A DNA stretch of 64,000 nucleotides, taken from positions 152,708-216,707 of the forward strand of contig NZ_JBFAKK010000014.1 in assembly GCF_040655735.1 (NCBI RefSeq). The letters run 5' to 3'. Below are positions 1 to 7,583 of the stretch, in pieces. The notes under the pieces are model-generated. The model had not been told where the DNA came from. It did not search any database and was given only the letters and a program-made list of their open reading frames with translations. How positions within the stretch are numbered: position 1 is the stretch's first letter; each line of letters opens with the position of its first letter. The position numbers and the translations under genes are program-made. Source of the stretch: Phytomonospora sp040655735 (lineage in GTDB: Bacteria > Actinomycetota > Actinomycetes > Mycobacteriales > Micromonosporaceae).

Positions 1-1142
1 TGACGCGCTGGCCCGCCCCGCGCAAAGGCGTCCTGCGCCTCACCGCCACCGGCCTGAGCACCGTCGCGCTCACCGCCGTGGTCGGCCTCTACCTCCAGGC
101 GCCCTACACGACCGGCTCGAAACTCTTCGCCGTCAGCGGCGAGGACGTCGCCGCCGTCGTCGACAGCCGCTACGGCACCGCCATGCTCCTGCGCCTGTTC
201 ACCGTCCTGGCCGGACTGCCGCTGCTCATGCTCTCCCTGCGCCGGGGCGCCAAGAAGAGCGACCGCTGGCTCCTGGCCGTCCTCGCCCTGGCCATGGTCA
301 CCAGCTGGCCCCTCGCCGGACACGCCACCACCTCGCCCGCGCCGCCCCTGACGATCCTCACCGACACCGTCCACGTCGGCGCCGGCGCGATCTGGCTCGG
401 CGGCCTGGTCACCCTCATCGCCTACCTCCTGCGCCCCTCACTCGCCGACGAGGCCGCCGAGTTCATGCCCCACTGGTCGAAGTGGGCGATGCGGCTGGTC
501 ATCGCGCTCGCCGTGGCCGGTGTCGCCCAAGCGCTCATCGAGATCGGCGAACCGGCCGCCCTGTTCGGCACCACCTACGGCAAACTCGTCGTCACCAAGG
601 CCGTGCTGTTCGCGCTGCTGGTCGGCGCCGCCGCGATCGCCCGCAACGTCCTGCGCAAACGGCGGGCCGACGAGGCCCTCACCGGGCGCGAGATCGGTCT
701 GCTGCGGCGCTCGATCGGCCTCGAAATCGTCATCGCCGTCGCCGTCATCTGCGTCACGGCCGTGCTGGTGCAGACCACTCCCGCGCGCGTCGCCTACGCC
801 GACGAGAAGCGCACCGAGGCGCAGCCGTTCTCACAGCGGTTGTCGTCGAACTACTTCCAGCTCCAGGTCGAGGTCACCCCCGGCGAGGTGGGCGCCAACA
901 GCGTCCACCTCTACGCCTTCGGCCCCGACGGCGCCGCGATCGACCCCCTGGAATGGAAGGCGACCGTCGCGCTTCCGTCGGCGAACCTGCCGCCGGTCGC
1001 GCTCGAACTGCTCGAACTCGGGCCCAACCACGTCACCGGCGAGATCACGCTGCCGTCGGCGGGGGACTGGCTCTTCAGCTTCACCCTGCGGGTCTCCAAG
1101 CTCGACCAGGCGACCGTCACGCAGTCCGTGCCCATCCGTTAG
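1..1142 (+). CDS. Copper resistance CopD-family membrane protein, 5' end outside the window
   Basis: The reading frame is open to the left edge, so the true start, probably with an N-terminal CopC domain, lies outside. What is visible is a polytopic inner-membrane CopD region with about six hydrophobic segments. It includes the conserved histidine in an AGHATT motif and a GAGAIWLGGL segment typical of CopD. A roughly 100-residue extracytoplasmic beta-rich tail (from FSQRLSSNYFQLQVEV) follows. CopD proteins bind or import copper at the membrane with CopC. The gene ends 41 bases before the YcnI-like gene, which fits a copper-handling operon. The family call is firm; copper specificity is inferred from the family and the neighbour. 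Confidence 0.85.
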   Translation, partial: TRWPAPRKGVLRLTATGLSTVALTAVVGLYLQAPYTTGSKLFAVSGEDVAAVVDSRYGTAMLLRLFTVLAGLPLLMLSLRRGAKKSDRWLLAVLALAMVTSWPLAGHATTSPAPPLTILTDTVHVGAGAIWLGGLVTLIAYLLRPSLADEAAEFMPHWSKWAMRLVIALAVAGVAQALIEIGEPAALFGTTYGKLVVTKAVLFALLVGAAAIARNVLRKRRADEALTGREIGLLRRSIGLEIVIAVAVICVTAVLVQTTPARVAYADEKRTEAQPFSQRLSSNYFQLQVEVTPGEVGANSVHLYAFGPDGAAIDPLEWKATVALPSANLPPVALELLELGPNHVTGEITLPSAGDWLFSFTLRVSKLDQATVTQSVPIR

Positions 1143-1183
1143 GCGGGGCGACACCCCAACGAGAAGAAAAGGATGACCTCGAC

Positions 1184-1927
1184 ATGAGTGAAACGCTGCG
1201 GACCAGGCGCGGCTTGCGGCGCCTGGCGGTCGTCGCCGGGATCGCCGCCTTCGGCGCCGTCGCCATGGCGGGCCCCGCCTCGGCGCACGTCACCATCAAC
1301 CCCGGTGAGGCCGAGGCCGGCTCCTACGCCCGCCTCGACCTGCGCATCCCCAACGAGAGCGAGGCGGCCAGCACCGTCAAGATCGAGCTGACCCTCCCCG
1401 CCGACCACCCCTTCGCGTCGGTGCGGACCAACCCGATCGACGGCTGGAAGGTCGAGACGAAGAAGGCGACCCTCGCCACCCCCCTCGAAGTCCACGGCCG
1501 CCAGATCACCGAGGCCGTCAGCACCGTGACCTGGACCGCCGACAGCCCCGAGGACGGCGTCCAGCCCGGACAGTTCGTGGAGTTCGGGCTCTCGCTCGGA
1601 CCGGTGCCCGACGTGGCCGGCACCACGTTGGTCTTCAAGGCGATCCAGACCTACTCCGACGACACCGAGGCCGCCTGGATCGAGGACCCGCCCGCCGCGG
1701 GCGGCGCCGAGCCGGAGAAGCCCGCGCCGACGCTGAAGGTCGTCGCCGCCACCGGCGGCGGTCACGGCAGCGGCACCGCCGCGACCGATGACGACGCCGA
1801 CGACGCCGCCGACCACGACGACGACGCGGAGTCGGGCGCGGCCCTGTGGGTCGCCATCGGCGCCGGTGTCGTGGCCCTCGCCGGCCTCGGCGTGGCCATC
1901 GCGGCGCTCAGGAAGCGCTCGGCGTAA
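1184..1927 (+). CDS. YcnI-family (DUF1775) copper-binding membrane-anchored protein
   Basis: 247 residues. A signal peptide (about residues 1-34) ends at ASA, so the mature chain starts with AHVTINP; this N-terminal histidine is the copper ligand in YcnI proteins. The DUF1775 beta-sandwich spans about residues 35-180. It is followed by a His/Asp-rich linker (GGGHGSG, DDDADDAADHDDD) that may also bind metal, then a C-terminal membrane helix (about 220-240) and a basic tail. The start was chosen at the ATG at 1184 because it gives the signal peptide; the GAAAAGGATG-like stretch just upstream can serve as ribosome site. It lies directly downstream of the copD gene and probably shares its transcript. 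Role: extracellular copper binding or chaperoning, inferred from the family. Confidence 0.88.
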   Translation: MSETLRTRRGLRRLAVVAGIAAFGAVAMAGPASAHVTINPGEAEAGSYARLDLRIPNESEAASTVKIELTLPADHPFASVRTNPIDGWKVETKKATLATPLEVHGRQITEAVSTVTWTADSPEDGVQPGQFVEFGLSLGPVPDVAGTTLVFKAIQTYSDDTEAAWIEDPPAAGGAEPEKPAPTLKVVAATGGGHGSGTAATDDDADDAADHDDDAESGAALWVAIGAGVVALAGLGVAIAALRKRSA

Positions 1928-1991
1928 CGCGGGGAACGGCGAACGCGGGGCCGTCGGAGACATCTCCGACGGCCCCGCGGCCGTTCGAGCG

Positions 1992-2384
1992 CTATTCGAC
2001 GCCGAGGACGTTGCGGACCGGGCCGGACACCAGGACCAGGCAGGTGACCAGGCCGAGCAGCATCACCGGACCGCCCCACCACCACAGGCCGGCCTTGATC
2101 ATGAAATAGCCGATCGGCAGCAGCATCAGCTGAAGGAAGATCGTGGCGTTGCGCGCCCACGACTGCCGCTTGGCCATCGCGGAGGCGAACACGGCGAGCA
2201 TCGCCGCCAGCACGATGGCGACGACCCCCTCGGTCACGCCCGCCCCGAAGGACAGGGCCTGGCCGTCCGACGTCGCGGCGATCGCGAAGGAGCCGAGCGT
2301 CACGAGCCCGGCGGCCTCGAGAACGAGGGCGACGAGAACTACTTTGAGGGTGATGGGCAGCACGGGCCGAGGCGAACCAGTCAC
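1992..2384 (-). CDS. Small four-helix integral membrane protein, function unknown
   Basis: 130 residues with four predicted membrane segments at about 12-34, 44-66, 80-98 and 102-122, and a short basic cytoplasmic loop (KRQSWARN) between helices two and three. The layout resembles small actinobacterial integral membrane proteins found beside diacylglycerol-kinase-like genes. It is convergent with the ycnI-like gene and divergent from the kinase-like gene at 2417, with only 32 bases between the two starts, so the promoters overlap. No catalytic motif was recognised and no function is assigned. Confidence 0.75.
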   Translation of the reverse strand: MTGSPRPVLPITLKVVLVALVLEAAGLVTLGSFAIAATSDGQALSFGAGVTEGVVAIVLAAMLAVFASAMAKRQSWARNATIFLQLMLLPIGYFMIKAGLWWWGGPVMLLGLVTCLVLVSGPVRNVLGVE

Positions 2385-2404
2385 GACCGCAAGGCTAGCC
2401 GCAG

Positions 2405-2410
2405 TACAGT
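2405..2410 (+). promoter_or_regulatory. -10 box of a leaderless promoter
   Basis: TACAGT ends 6 bases before the ATG at 2417, so the transcript would start at or next to the start codon. No Shine-Dalgarno sequence is present. Confidence 0.5.
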
Positions 2411-2416
2411 CCGCCC

Positions 2417-3343
2417 ATGCGCGCCGTCCTCGTCGTGAACCCCAAAGCGACCACTACCACCGATCGTGGGCGAGATGTCCTCGTCCGCGCGCTGCGCAGT
2501 GAGGTGGATCTGGTCGTCGAGTACACCAGGCGGCGAGGGCATGCCGCTGAGATCGCCACCAGGGCGGCGGGGGAGCGCGTGGACGTCGTGGTAACCCTCG
2601 GCGGGGACGGGACCGTCAACGAGGTCGTCAACGGGTTGCTCGCGGGTGGGCGGACGGCCGACGAGGCGCCGGCGCTCGCCGTCGTGCCGGGCGGATCGAC
2701 GAATGTCTTCGCCCGGGCACTGGGACTTCCGCGCGACTGGGCCGAAGGCACCGGAGTGATCCTGGAAGCCTTGCGAGACAAGCGTTACCGACGGATCGGA
2801 CTAGGCACTGCGGATGGCCGTTTCTTCACTTTCTGTGCGGGACTGGGCTTGGACGCGGCGGTGATCCGCAGAGTTGAGCGGGCTCGTGTCAAGGGAAGTA
2901 CGGCGACGCCCGGCTTGTATCTCAAGTCGCTGTTCGCCCAGTTCCTGGTCGGATCCGACCGGAGTCATCCGATGGTCACGCTAGAGCGCGAGGGCGAGTC
3001 GGGGAAAACGAATCTGGCGATGGCGATCGTGCAGAACACCGCGCCGTGGACATATATCGGTGGGCGCGCGGTGAACCCGAATCCGAAGGCGTCGTTCGAC
3101 TCCGGACTCGATGTCATGGGGCTGCACGCTCTGACAACGCCCGCCACTGTGCGTACCGCCGGACAACTGCTTTTCGGTGGTGATGGACCTCACGGCAAGC
3201 AAGTCGTCACCCTCCATGATCTGGGGGAGTTCACATTGAAGAGTGAGCGGCCACAGCCGTTTCAGTTGGACGGTGACTACGTGGGGGAGCGCGAGTCGGT
3301 GAAGTTCCGGTCGATTCCCGGGGCGTTGAAAGTTTTGACGTGA
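2417..3343 (+). CDS. Diacylglycerol kinase / lipid kinase family protein (YegS/BmrU type)
   Basis: 308 residues, the usual length for bacterial lipid kinases of the DAGK catalytic family. Motifs in order: VVNPKA near the start, the nucleotide-binding GGDGTVNEV (residues 62-70) and PGGSTNVFARALGLP (about 91-105). The C-terminal half has the expected beta-sandwich with a final LDGDY-type motif (QLDGDYVGE). Such enzymes phosphorylate diacylglycerol or related lipids with ATP at the cytoplasmic face. Codon use becomes less GC-extreme than in its neighbours towards the 3' end. The gene appears to be leaderless (-10 at 2405). The actual lipid substrate is not deducible. Confidence 0.9.
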   Translation: MRAVLVVNPKATTTTDRGRDVLVRALRSEVDLVVEYTRRRGHAAEIATRAAGERVDVVVTLGGDGTVNEVVNGLLAGGRTADEAPALAVVPGGSTNVFARALGLPRDWAEGTGVILEALRDKRYRRIGLGTADGRFFTFCAGLGLDAAVIRRVERARVKGSTATPGLYLKSLFAQFLVGSDRSHPMVTLEREGESGKTNLAMAIVQNTAPWTYIGGRAVNPNPKASFDSGLDVMGLHALTTPATVRTAGQLLFGGDGPHGKQVVTLHDLGEFTLKSERPQPFQLDGDYVGERESVKFRSIPGALKVLT

Positions 3344-3455
3344 TGTTGCCGAAAAGGCCGACATTGGGTCGTCGGAAGTACTAGGTTTGTAAGAGGCCGC
3401 AGTACAGGCAAGTGGAACGGCCTTGTGAAGCTTGGGCAAAAACGGACAAAAGCCC

Positions 3456-3471
3456 CGTGAGGTTGCTCACG
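3456..3471 (+). promoter_or_regulatory. CRP-like operator 1 upstream of whiB1
   Basis: Sequence CGTGAGGTTGCTCACG has perfect 6-base arms and fits the GTGA-N6-TCAC core recognised by CRP-family proteins. Its centre lies exactly 60 bases upstream of the second site. CRP control of whiB1 is established in Mycobacterium tuberculosis; here it is inferred. Confidence 0.6.
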
Positions 3472-3515
3472 TAGCCCAAGTTTCCTGGAGTTTCCCCCTT
3501 GACATCGCGCGAGTT

Positions 3516-3531
3516 CGTGAAAGCATTCACA
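3516..3531 (+). promoter_or_regulatory. CRP-like operator 2 upstream of whiB1
   Basis: Sequence CGTGAAAGCATTCACA again shows GTGA-N6-TCAC. It lies where the -10 region would fall for the TTGACA at 3499-3504, a position expected to repress, or to modulate when paired with the upstream site. Confidence 0.6.
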
Positions 3532-3645
3532 AGGTCGCTGGTACGAGGCCGCGCATGTATGCGTCGCGCAAGATAGCCACGTACGCGCATAGACGTTTGA
3601 GTTCGTTCGCAAGATCACTTATTTAGATCAAGGAGAGTTGCACTC

Positions 3646-3903
3646 ATGGACTGGCGCCACCACGCCATCTGCCGGGACGAGGACCCGGAGCTGTTCTTCC
3701 CGATCGGCACCACGGGTCCCGCCCTGCTTCAGGTTGAGCAGGCCAAGACGGTCTGCCGGCGCTGCCCGGTCACCGAAGAGTGCCTCAAGTGGGCTCTTTC
3801 GAGTGGCCAGGACGCCGGTGTGTGGGGCGGAATGAGTGAGGACGAACGCCGCGCGCTTAAGCGTCGCGGTGGAGTTCGGACCCTTTCCGCCGAGGCTGTT
3901 TAG
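3646..3903 (+). CDS. whiB1: WhiB-family Fe-S transcriptional regulator, WhiB1 type
   Basis: 85 residues. It begins MDWRHHAICRDEDPELFFP, which is characteristic of WhiB1. The four cluster-binding cysteines are C9, C37, C40 and C46, in the exact WhiB1 spacing. The GVWGG turn is at residues 58-62 and a basic DNA-binding tail (RRALKRRGG) follows. WhiB1 carries a [4Fe-4S] cluster that reacts with nitric oxide and, bound to the primary sigma factor, controls transcription; it is essential in mycobacteria. The start is fixed by AAGGAG at 3630-3635. The gene is monocistronic, with CRP-like sites upstream and a strong hairpin terminator just after the stop. Confidence 0.95.
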   Translation: MDWRHHAICRDEDPELFFPIGTTGPALLQVEQAKTVCRRCPVTEECLKWALSSGQDAGVWGGMSEDERRALKRRGGVRTLSAEAV

Positions 3904-3920
3904 CGGCACAGGTTAATTTC

Positions 3921-3963
3921 CAGCTATCCCCCCATCCTGTTCCCCGGGATGGGGGGATAGCTG
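3921..3963 (+). terminator. Strong hairpin terminator after whiB1
   Basis: A perfect 17-bp stem (3921-3937 with 3947-3963) around a 9-base loop starts 18 bases after the stop codon. There is no U tract beyond a short TTT, as is common in actinomycetes. Confidence 0.85.
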
Positions 3964-3982
3964 CGTTTGGGGGACGGTGGAG

Positions 3983-4020
3983 GGCGCGGTGGCGCGGTGG
4001 CGCGGTGGCGCGGTGGGGGC
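3983..4020 (+). repeat. 9-bp tandem repeat GCGCGGTGG, about four copies
   Basis: Near-perfect head-to-tail copies of GCGCGGTGG immediately downstream of the whiB1 terminator. Confidence 0.8.
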
Positions 4021-4146
4021 GTGGCGCGTGCGGATGGGAGGGCGCAGGCGGGCGGTGGTGACGAGAGGAGGGCTGCGGGGGGTGGCGTGGGACATGGGCT
4101 GGGACATGGCGTGGGACGTGGTGTGGGACGTGCGGGATGGTGCGGC

Positions 4147-4219
4147 GGGGAGCGCGGGGAGCGCGGGGAGCGCGGGGAGCGCGGGGAGCGCGGGGAGCGC
4201 GGGGAGCGCGGGGAGCGCG
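4147..4219 (+). repeat. 9-bp tandem repeat GGGGAGCGC, eight copies
   Basis: Eight perfect copies of GGGGAGCGC in a row. The period is a multiple of three, which creates spurious open frames. Perfect identity implies recent slippage or expansion. Confidence 0.9.
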
Positions 4220-4668
4220 GGGACGGCGTGCAGGTGGGCGTCGGTGGCACCGGTAGGGCCGCTGATGGCGGACGTCGGGCTGGCACCGGCACCGGCGGCA
4301 TCTGCGCGGGGATGAGTGGCGGTGCGGGGCTGACCGGCCTGGGCTGACCGGAACGGGGCTGGGTACCGGCAGGGTCGCGGGATGGCCGACGTAGGGCCGG
4401 TACTGGCACCGGCGGCGGGTACACGGGATGGCGTCGCGGCTTGGCGTCGCGGGGTGTGGGGGCGCGGGATTGGTTGGCACTGCTGACTTCGGCGGTCGCT
4501 GTGCAGGGATGGCGCCGGGCGGTGCGGCAGGTGTGTGACCAGCGCATCGTGCCGCTTCGGGCGACCGAGGGCTGCCGCCTACAGCTTCGAGGTGAGCTAC
4601 TTCTGCGGCTGCTATCGCATCGTGGCGTGACCCGCGCTGCGCACGACAGCGCGATATCCACGGTTAGA

Positions 4669-4768
4669 CGGGTCACGGGTTAGGGGTCACGGGTTAGGGG
4701 TCACGGGTTAGGGGTCACGGGTCACGGGTCACGGGTTAGGGGTCACGAGTCACGGGTCACGAGTCAGG
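4669..4768 (+). repeat. 14-bp tandem repeat GGGTCACGGGTTAG with 7-bp sub-repeats
   Basis: About four copies of a 14-base unit ending in TTAG, followed by 7-base GGGTCAC/GAGTCAC units. The nested 7/14 periodicity shows the long unit arose from the short one. Confidence 0.85.
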
Positions 4769-5249
4769 GGTCCCTGGGTATGGGACACGGGGTGCTGCGG
4801 TGGCTCGCGGGGTGGTGAGCCGCCTTTGTGGCTGCTGGTGTGGCGCAGTGATGGAGACGAGGCGGAATGCCTTGTGCCACAAAGCCTGCATCGCCGACCG
4901 CTACCGGCCGCGCGCCCGCCTGCCGCGCCCGCGTCGCCGCTCCTGCTCGGGGCCGGTGAATGGTCGCGGGCCTGCGCCTTCACCCTCGGCGGCGCCGAGG
5001 TGATCACCAAGATCGGCGAGCACGGTGAGGACTTCGCCAAGGACGCCGAAACGGCTGCGCGGCAAGCCCCTCCTGCGTCTGGGCTGCGCTGCGTTAAGCG
5101 AGGACGCGTCCCTCACAGCGGCGATAGTGCGGCGGCAGCGGGGGCGTGAGTCCTGTCGATGCGGGTCCGGCCGCGTTCGGCTTGCCGCGTCCGCGCGCCC
5201 TCCGCGCGTTCGCGGTGCGTGGGGCGATGGTCGTGGGCCGTGCGCTCAC

Positions 5250-6540
5250 CGGCGCCGGGTCCGATGCCGGTGAGAACCCGTGTGGGGCGCGGCGTGGCGG
5301 TGCCGAGCTGCGGTGACATTCCCCGCCGGGTCGAGTTGCCGGTGACGCGAGGGGATGTGCGGCCGGCGCCGAGGCGGGATTCCTGGACGCGGTAGTGCGG
5401 AGAGCCGCCGCGACCTCCCGCGCCCCCTCCCGCGCACCCCTCTCGCCCCCTCCACCTCCCCGCCCACGCCCCCTGCGCCTGCTCCCGCGCCCCCTCCCGC
5501 CGCCACGCCTCCCACGCACCCCTCCCGCCCCCTCCACCTCCCCGCCCACACCCCCTGCGCCCCCTCCCGCGCCCCCGCCGCCACGCCCCCCGCCCATACC
5601 CCCTGCGCCCCCTCCCGCGCACCCTCCCCTCCCGCACCCTCCTCCCCTCCCGCACGACGGCCGTCGCGGCGTCGATGGGACCTCAGCTGCTGCTCGCGAG
5701 GCCTGCGTGCGGCCAGCGGCGTGCGGCCCGCGAGCGCGAACTCACCTGCGCCTGAACCGAGGGCCTCGCGGTGCGCCGCCCGCGTCCGACGCCGAATCGG
5801 GATCCTTGGCGCGGCAGAAATACCGCGAACCAGCAGCCCTGGCGGCGCGCACTGCTCAGTAAAGCCGCAGGTGGCAGGGGTCGCACAGTGCGGCTGAACT
5901 CCCCGGAACGGGTGAGGTCCGAAGACGAGTCGCCGTGAATCGGTCAGTGCGGCGGCCGGTGTGCGACACCGAGCGGGCGGTTCCAGCGCCCTCCTCCGCA
6001 CGGGGCACCCCGGCCGCATCACCGGAACGCTGAGGCCCCGGGCGGGATTCTTGGCCGTTTCGGTCCCCGGAGGCGGCACCGGCAACGCGCGGTCTGCGGG
6101 GGTTCCCGGGACTGTCCGCCGATACCCACCGGGCCGGCTTCACTGGAACGCTGAGATCCGGTGCGGGGATTCTGGCCGCTCAACCCCTCCGGAAGCGGAA
6201 CCGCCCGCGCGAACCACAGGGTCTCGCGGAGCTGTCGGCCGGTCCATGTCGCGCTGGTTTCACCCGAACGCTGAGACGCCGCCCGGGTTTTGTAGCCGCT
6301 CAGGTCCTCCGAGGTCGGCACCGGTCGCGGGTCGCGAGGTCTCGCGGGACCTGCCGGCGGGCGCCTCTCGTGCCGATCTCATCGAAACGCTGAGACCGAG
6401 TGTGGGGTTGAGGCCCTCCGGGCGTGGCTCCGGCAACGCTGCTCGCGGGTTCCCGCGAGGCTGTCGGCTGCCGCCTGTTCGGCCGGGTTCCCCTGAATGC
6501 CGAGGTCGAGCTACGAGCCCCGAACGCCGCCCTCAAAACC
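5250..6540 (+). repeat. Diverged tandem array with a period of about 120 bp
   Basis: The motif GAACGCTGAG (or close variants) recurs at 5906, 6025, 6146, 6266, 6385 and 6495, that is at intervals of 119, 121, 120, 119 and 110 bases. Between anchors the units share GGCGGGATTCTTGGCCGCTC-like, GGTCCCCGGAGGCGG-like and TTCCCGCGGGACTGTCGGCC-like blocks. Degraded units lie at about 5786 and 5360 on the other side of the C-rich tract. No frame is kept between units, so this is not a coding repeat. Confidence 0.75.
5398..5660 (+). repeat. Homopyrimidine-like C-rich tract
   Basis: About 260 bases almost free of purines on the plus strand, built from variants of CCTCCCGCGCCCC and CCACCTCCCCGCCC. It interrupts the 120-bp repeat array. 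Confidence 0.8.
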
Positions 6541-6543
6541 GCC

Positions 6544-6936
6544 CTAGTCCATCCCCCCGCTGCGGTTCTTCACCAGCGTGATCGTGGTCGACGTCTCCGA
6601 CTCCTGCGCCGAGACCGTCCCCGTCAGTGCGTTCAGCACTCGCCACGGAATCGTGTCGCCCCCCAGGAGGCGTCCGATCCCCGGCACGGAGACCGACACG
6701 GTCACGTCGTCGTCGGTCACGTCGAAGCGGCAGGTCATCTCGTCGCCCGCCGTCGACTTGCCTCCGCTGCCCGCGATGAGCATGGCGGCGGCCTCGTCGA
6801 CGGCGATGCGCAGGTCCTCGATCTCCCCGAGGGTGAAGCGGAGGCGGGTGGCCAGGCCGGCGGCGGCGGTCCGCAGGACGGCGAGATAGGCGGGGTCGAC
6901 GGGCACTTGCACCTCGATGACCTCTGCGTCGTCCAT
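6544..6936 (-). CDS. RsbW-like anti-sigma factor / serine kinase (HATPase_c_2)
   Basis: 130 residues, the usual size for small GHKL anti-sigma factors. The N-box of the ATPase fold is visible as GEIEDLRIAVDEAAAML (about residues 37-53). A G-box-like GIGRLLGG follows at about 85-92 and the C-terminal strand TTITLVKNR is at about 117-125. Such proteins sequester an alternative sigma factor and phosphorylate a STAS-domain antagonist in partner switching. No sigma factor or antagonist is adjacent; the only STAS protein in the window is at 24376-24726, and a pairing is possible but not shown. The C-terminal G2 box is weak, so kinase activity is uncertain. Confidence 0.8.
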   Translation of the reverse strand: MDDAEVIEVQVPVDPAYLAVLRTAAAGLATRLRFTLGEIEDLRIAVDEAAAMLIAGSGGKSTAGDEMTCRFDVTDDDVTVSVSVPGIGRLLGGDTIPWRVLNALTGTVSAQESETSTTITLVKNRSGGMD

Positions 6937-7035
6937 GTTCCTCCCCGTGTCGTCCCCGTCATGGTACGAAATCGCCCGCAGTCGCGGCGTGGCAAGCCGA
7001 CGGCTGCGGGCGAGGGATGACTTCGGGGCCGGCGA

Positions 7036-7449
7036 TCAGGCCTGCTTGGTCTCCCAGAAGATCTTGGCGATCTCATCGATCTTCGCCAGCAGCTTGTCGG
7101 CGACCTCGGGGTCGGCGGAGCCCTTGGCACCGGAGGCGCCGGCGAGCTTGGTCGCCTCGTTCACGAGCGCGTGCAGCTGCGGGTACTTCTCGAAGTGCGG
7201 CGGCTTGAAGTAGTCCGTCCACAGTACCCACAGGTGGTGCTTGACGAGCTCGGAGCGCTGCTCCTTGATGATGAGCGCCCGGGTACGGAACTCCGGGTCC
7301 TCATTGGCCTGGTACTTCTCGCAGATGGCCTTGACCGACTCGGCCTCGATACGGGCCTGGGCCGGGTCGTACACGCCGCACGGGAGGTCACAGTGTGCCT
7401 CGGCGACGATGTGCGGCGTGATCTTACTGATCAGGCTGCTTAGACGCAT
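7036..7449 (-). CDS. sodN: Nickel superoxide dismutase precursor
   Basis: 137 residues. After an 18-residue propeptide comes the nickel hook HCDLPCGVYDPAQAR, where His19 becomes the N-terminal ligand with Cys20 and Cys24 after processing. The rest is the four-helix bundle with EAESVKAI, KEQRSELVKHHLWVLWTDYFKPPHFEKYP and a C-terminal KIFWETKQA, matching Streptomyces SodN almost throughout. The enzyme dismutates superoxide in the cytoplasm. The start at 7449 was chosen because GGAGG sits correctly upstream; a longer frame to 7590 would add 47 unlikely residues. The gene is divergent from the malic enzyme gene, 134 bases away. The processing peptidase gene sodX, usually just downstream of sodN, is absent here. 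Confidence 0.96.
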   Translation of the reverse strand: MRLSSLISKITPHIVAEAHCDLPCGVYDPAQARIEAESVKAICEKYQANEDPEFRTRALIIKEQRSELVKHHLWVLWTDYFKPPHFEKYPQLHALVNEATKLAGASGAKGSADPEVADKLLAKIDEIAKIFWETKQA

Positions 7450-7571
7450 CAGATCCTCCAGCTGTAGATGATCGTCCAGGCCGACCTTACCGGCGGTCCT
7501 TACAGTCATCGCCAGCACCCAGGAAATGGGACGCACCCGGCCGCCTATGGGCTCGGCGCGCCGGTTGGGGT

Positions 7572-7577
7572 TAGTGT
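7572..7577 (+). promoter_or_regulatory. -10 box of a leaderless promoter (malic enzyme)
   Basis: TAGTGT ends 6 bases before the GTG start at 7584 with no Shine-Dalgarno sequence. Confidence 0.4.
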
Positions 7578-7583
7578 CGTCGG

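Larger units (their letters stand above)
3344..3645 (+). other. Intergenic region: whiB1-like promoter and leader
   Basis: 302 bases without a gene. It is visibly AT-richer than the surroundings and carries two CRP-like dyads, a TTGACA -35 hexamer at 3499-3504 and an AAGGAG ribosome site at 3630-3635 placed for the ATG at 3646. It is annotated here as the control region of the WhiB gene. Confidence 0.6.
3967..6543. other. 2.6-kb gene-free, repeat-rich region
   Basis: No reading frame here shows protein-like composition or actinomycete codon bias; the long open frames are low-complexity products of G/C repeats (for example Gly-Glu-Arg or Gly-Ser-Ala triplets). The segment contains several tandem repeat blocks, a strand-asymmetric C-rich tract and a diverged 120-bp repeat array, all listed separately. 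At 4960-5060 a frame reads GGAEVITKIGEHGEDFAKDA, which looks faintly protein-like and could be a relic, but it cannot be assigned. Confidence 0.7.

Noticed and set aside
3967..4347. Open frames encoding Gly-Glu-Arg or Gly-Ser-Ala repeats
   Set aside because: Created by the 9-bp tandem repeat; all frames and both strands stay open, and there is no start context or protein-like flank.
4826..5149. Frame with a kinase-like GGAEVITKIGEHGEDFAKD stretch
   Set aside because: Only about 30 residues look protein-like; the flanks are low complexity and no family could be named, so it is not called a pseudogene.
5906..6504. Regularly spaced GAACGCTGAG motif as a CRISPR repeat
   Set aside because: The spacing is 120 bases and the intervening sequence is itself repetitive rather than unique.
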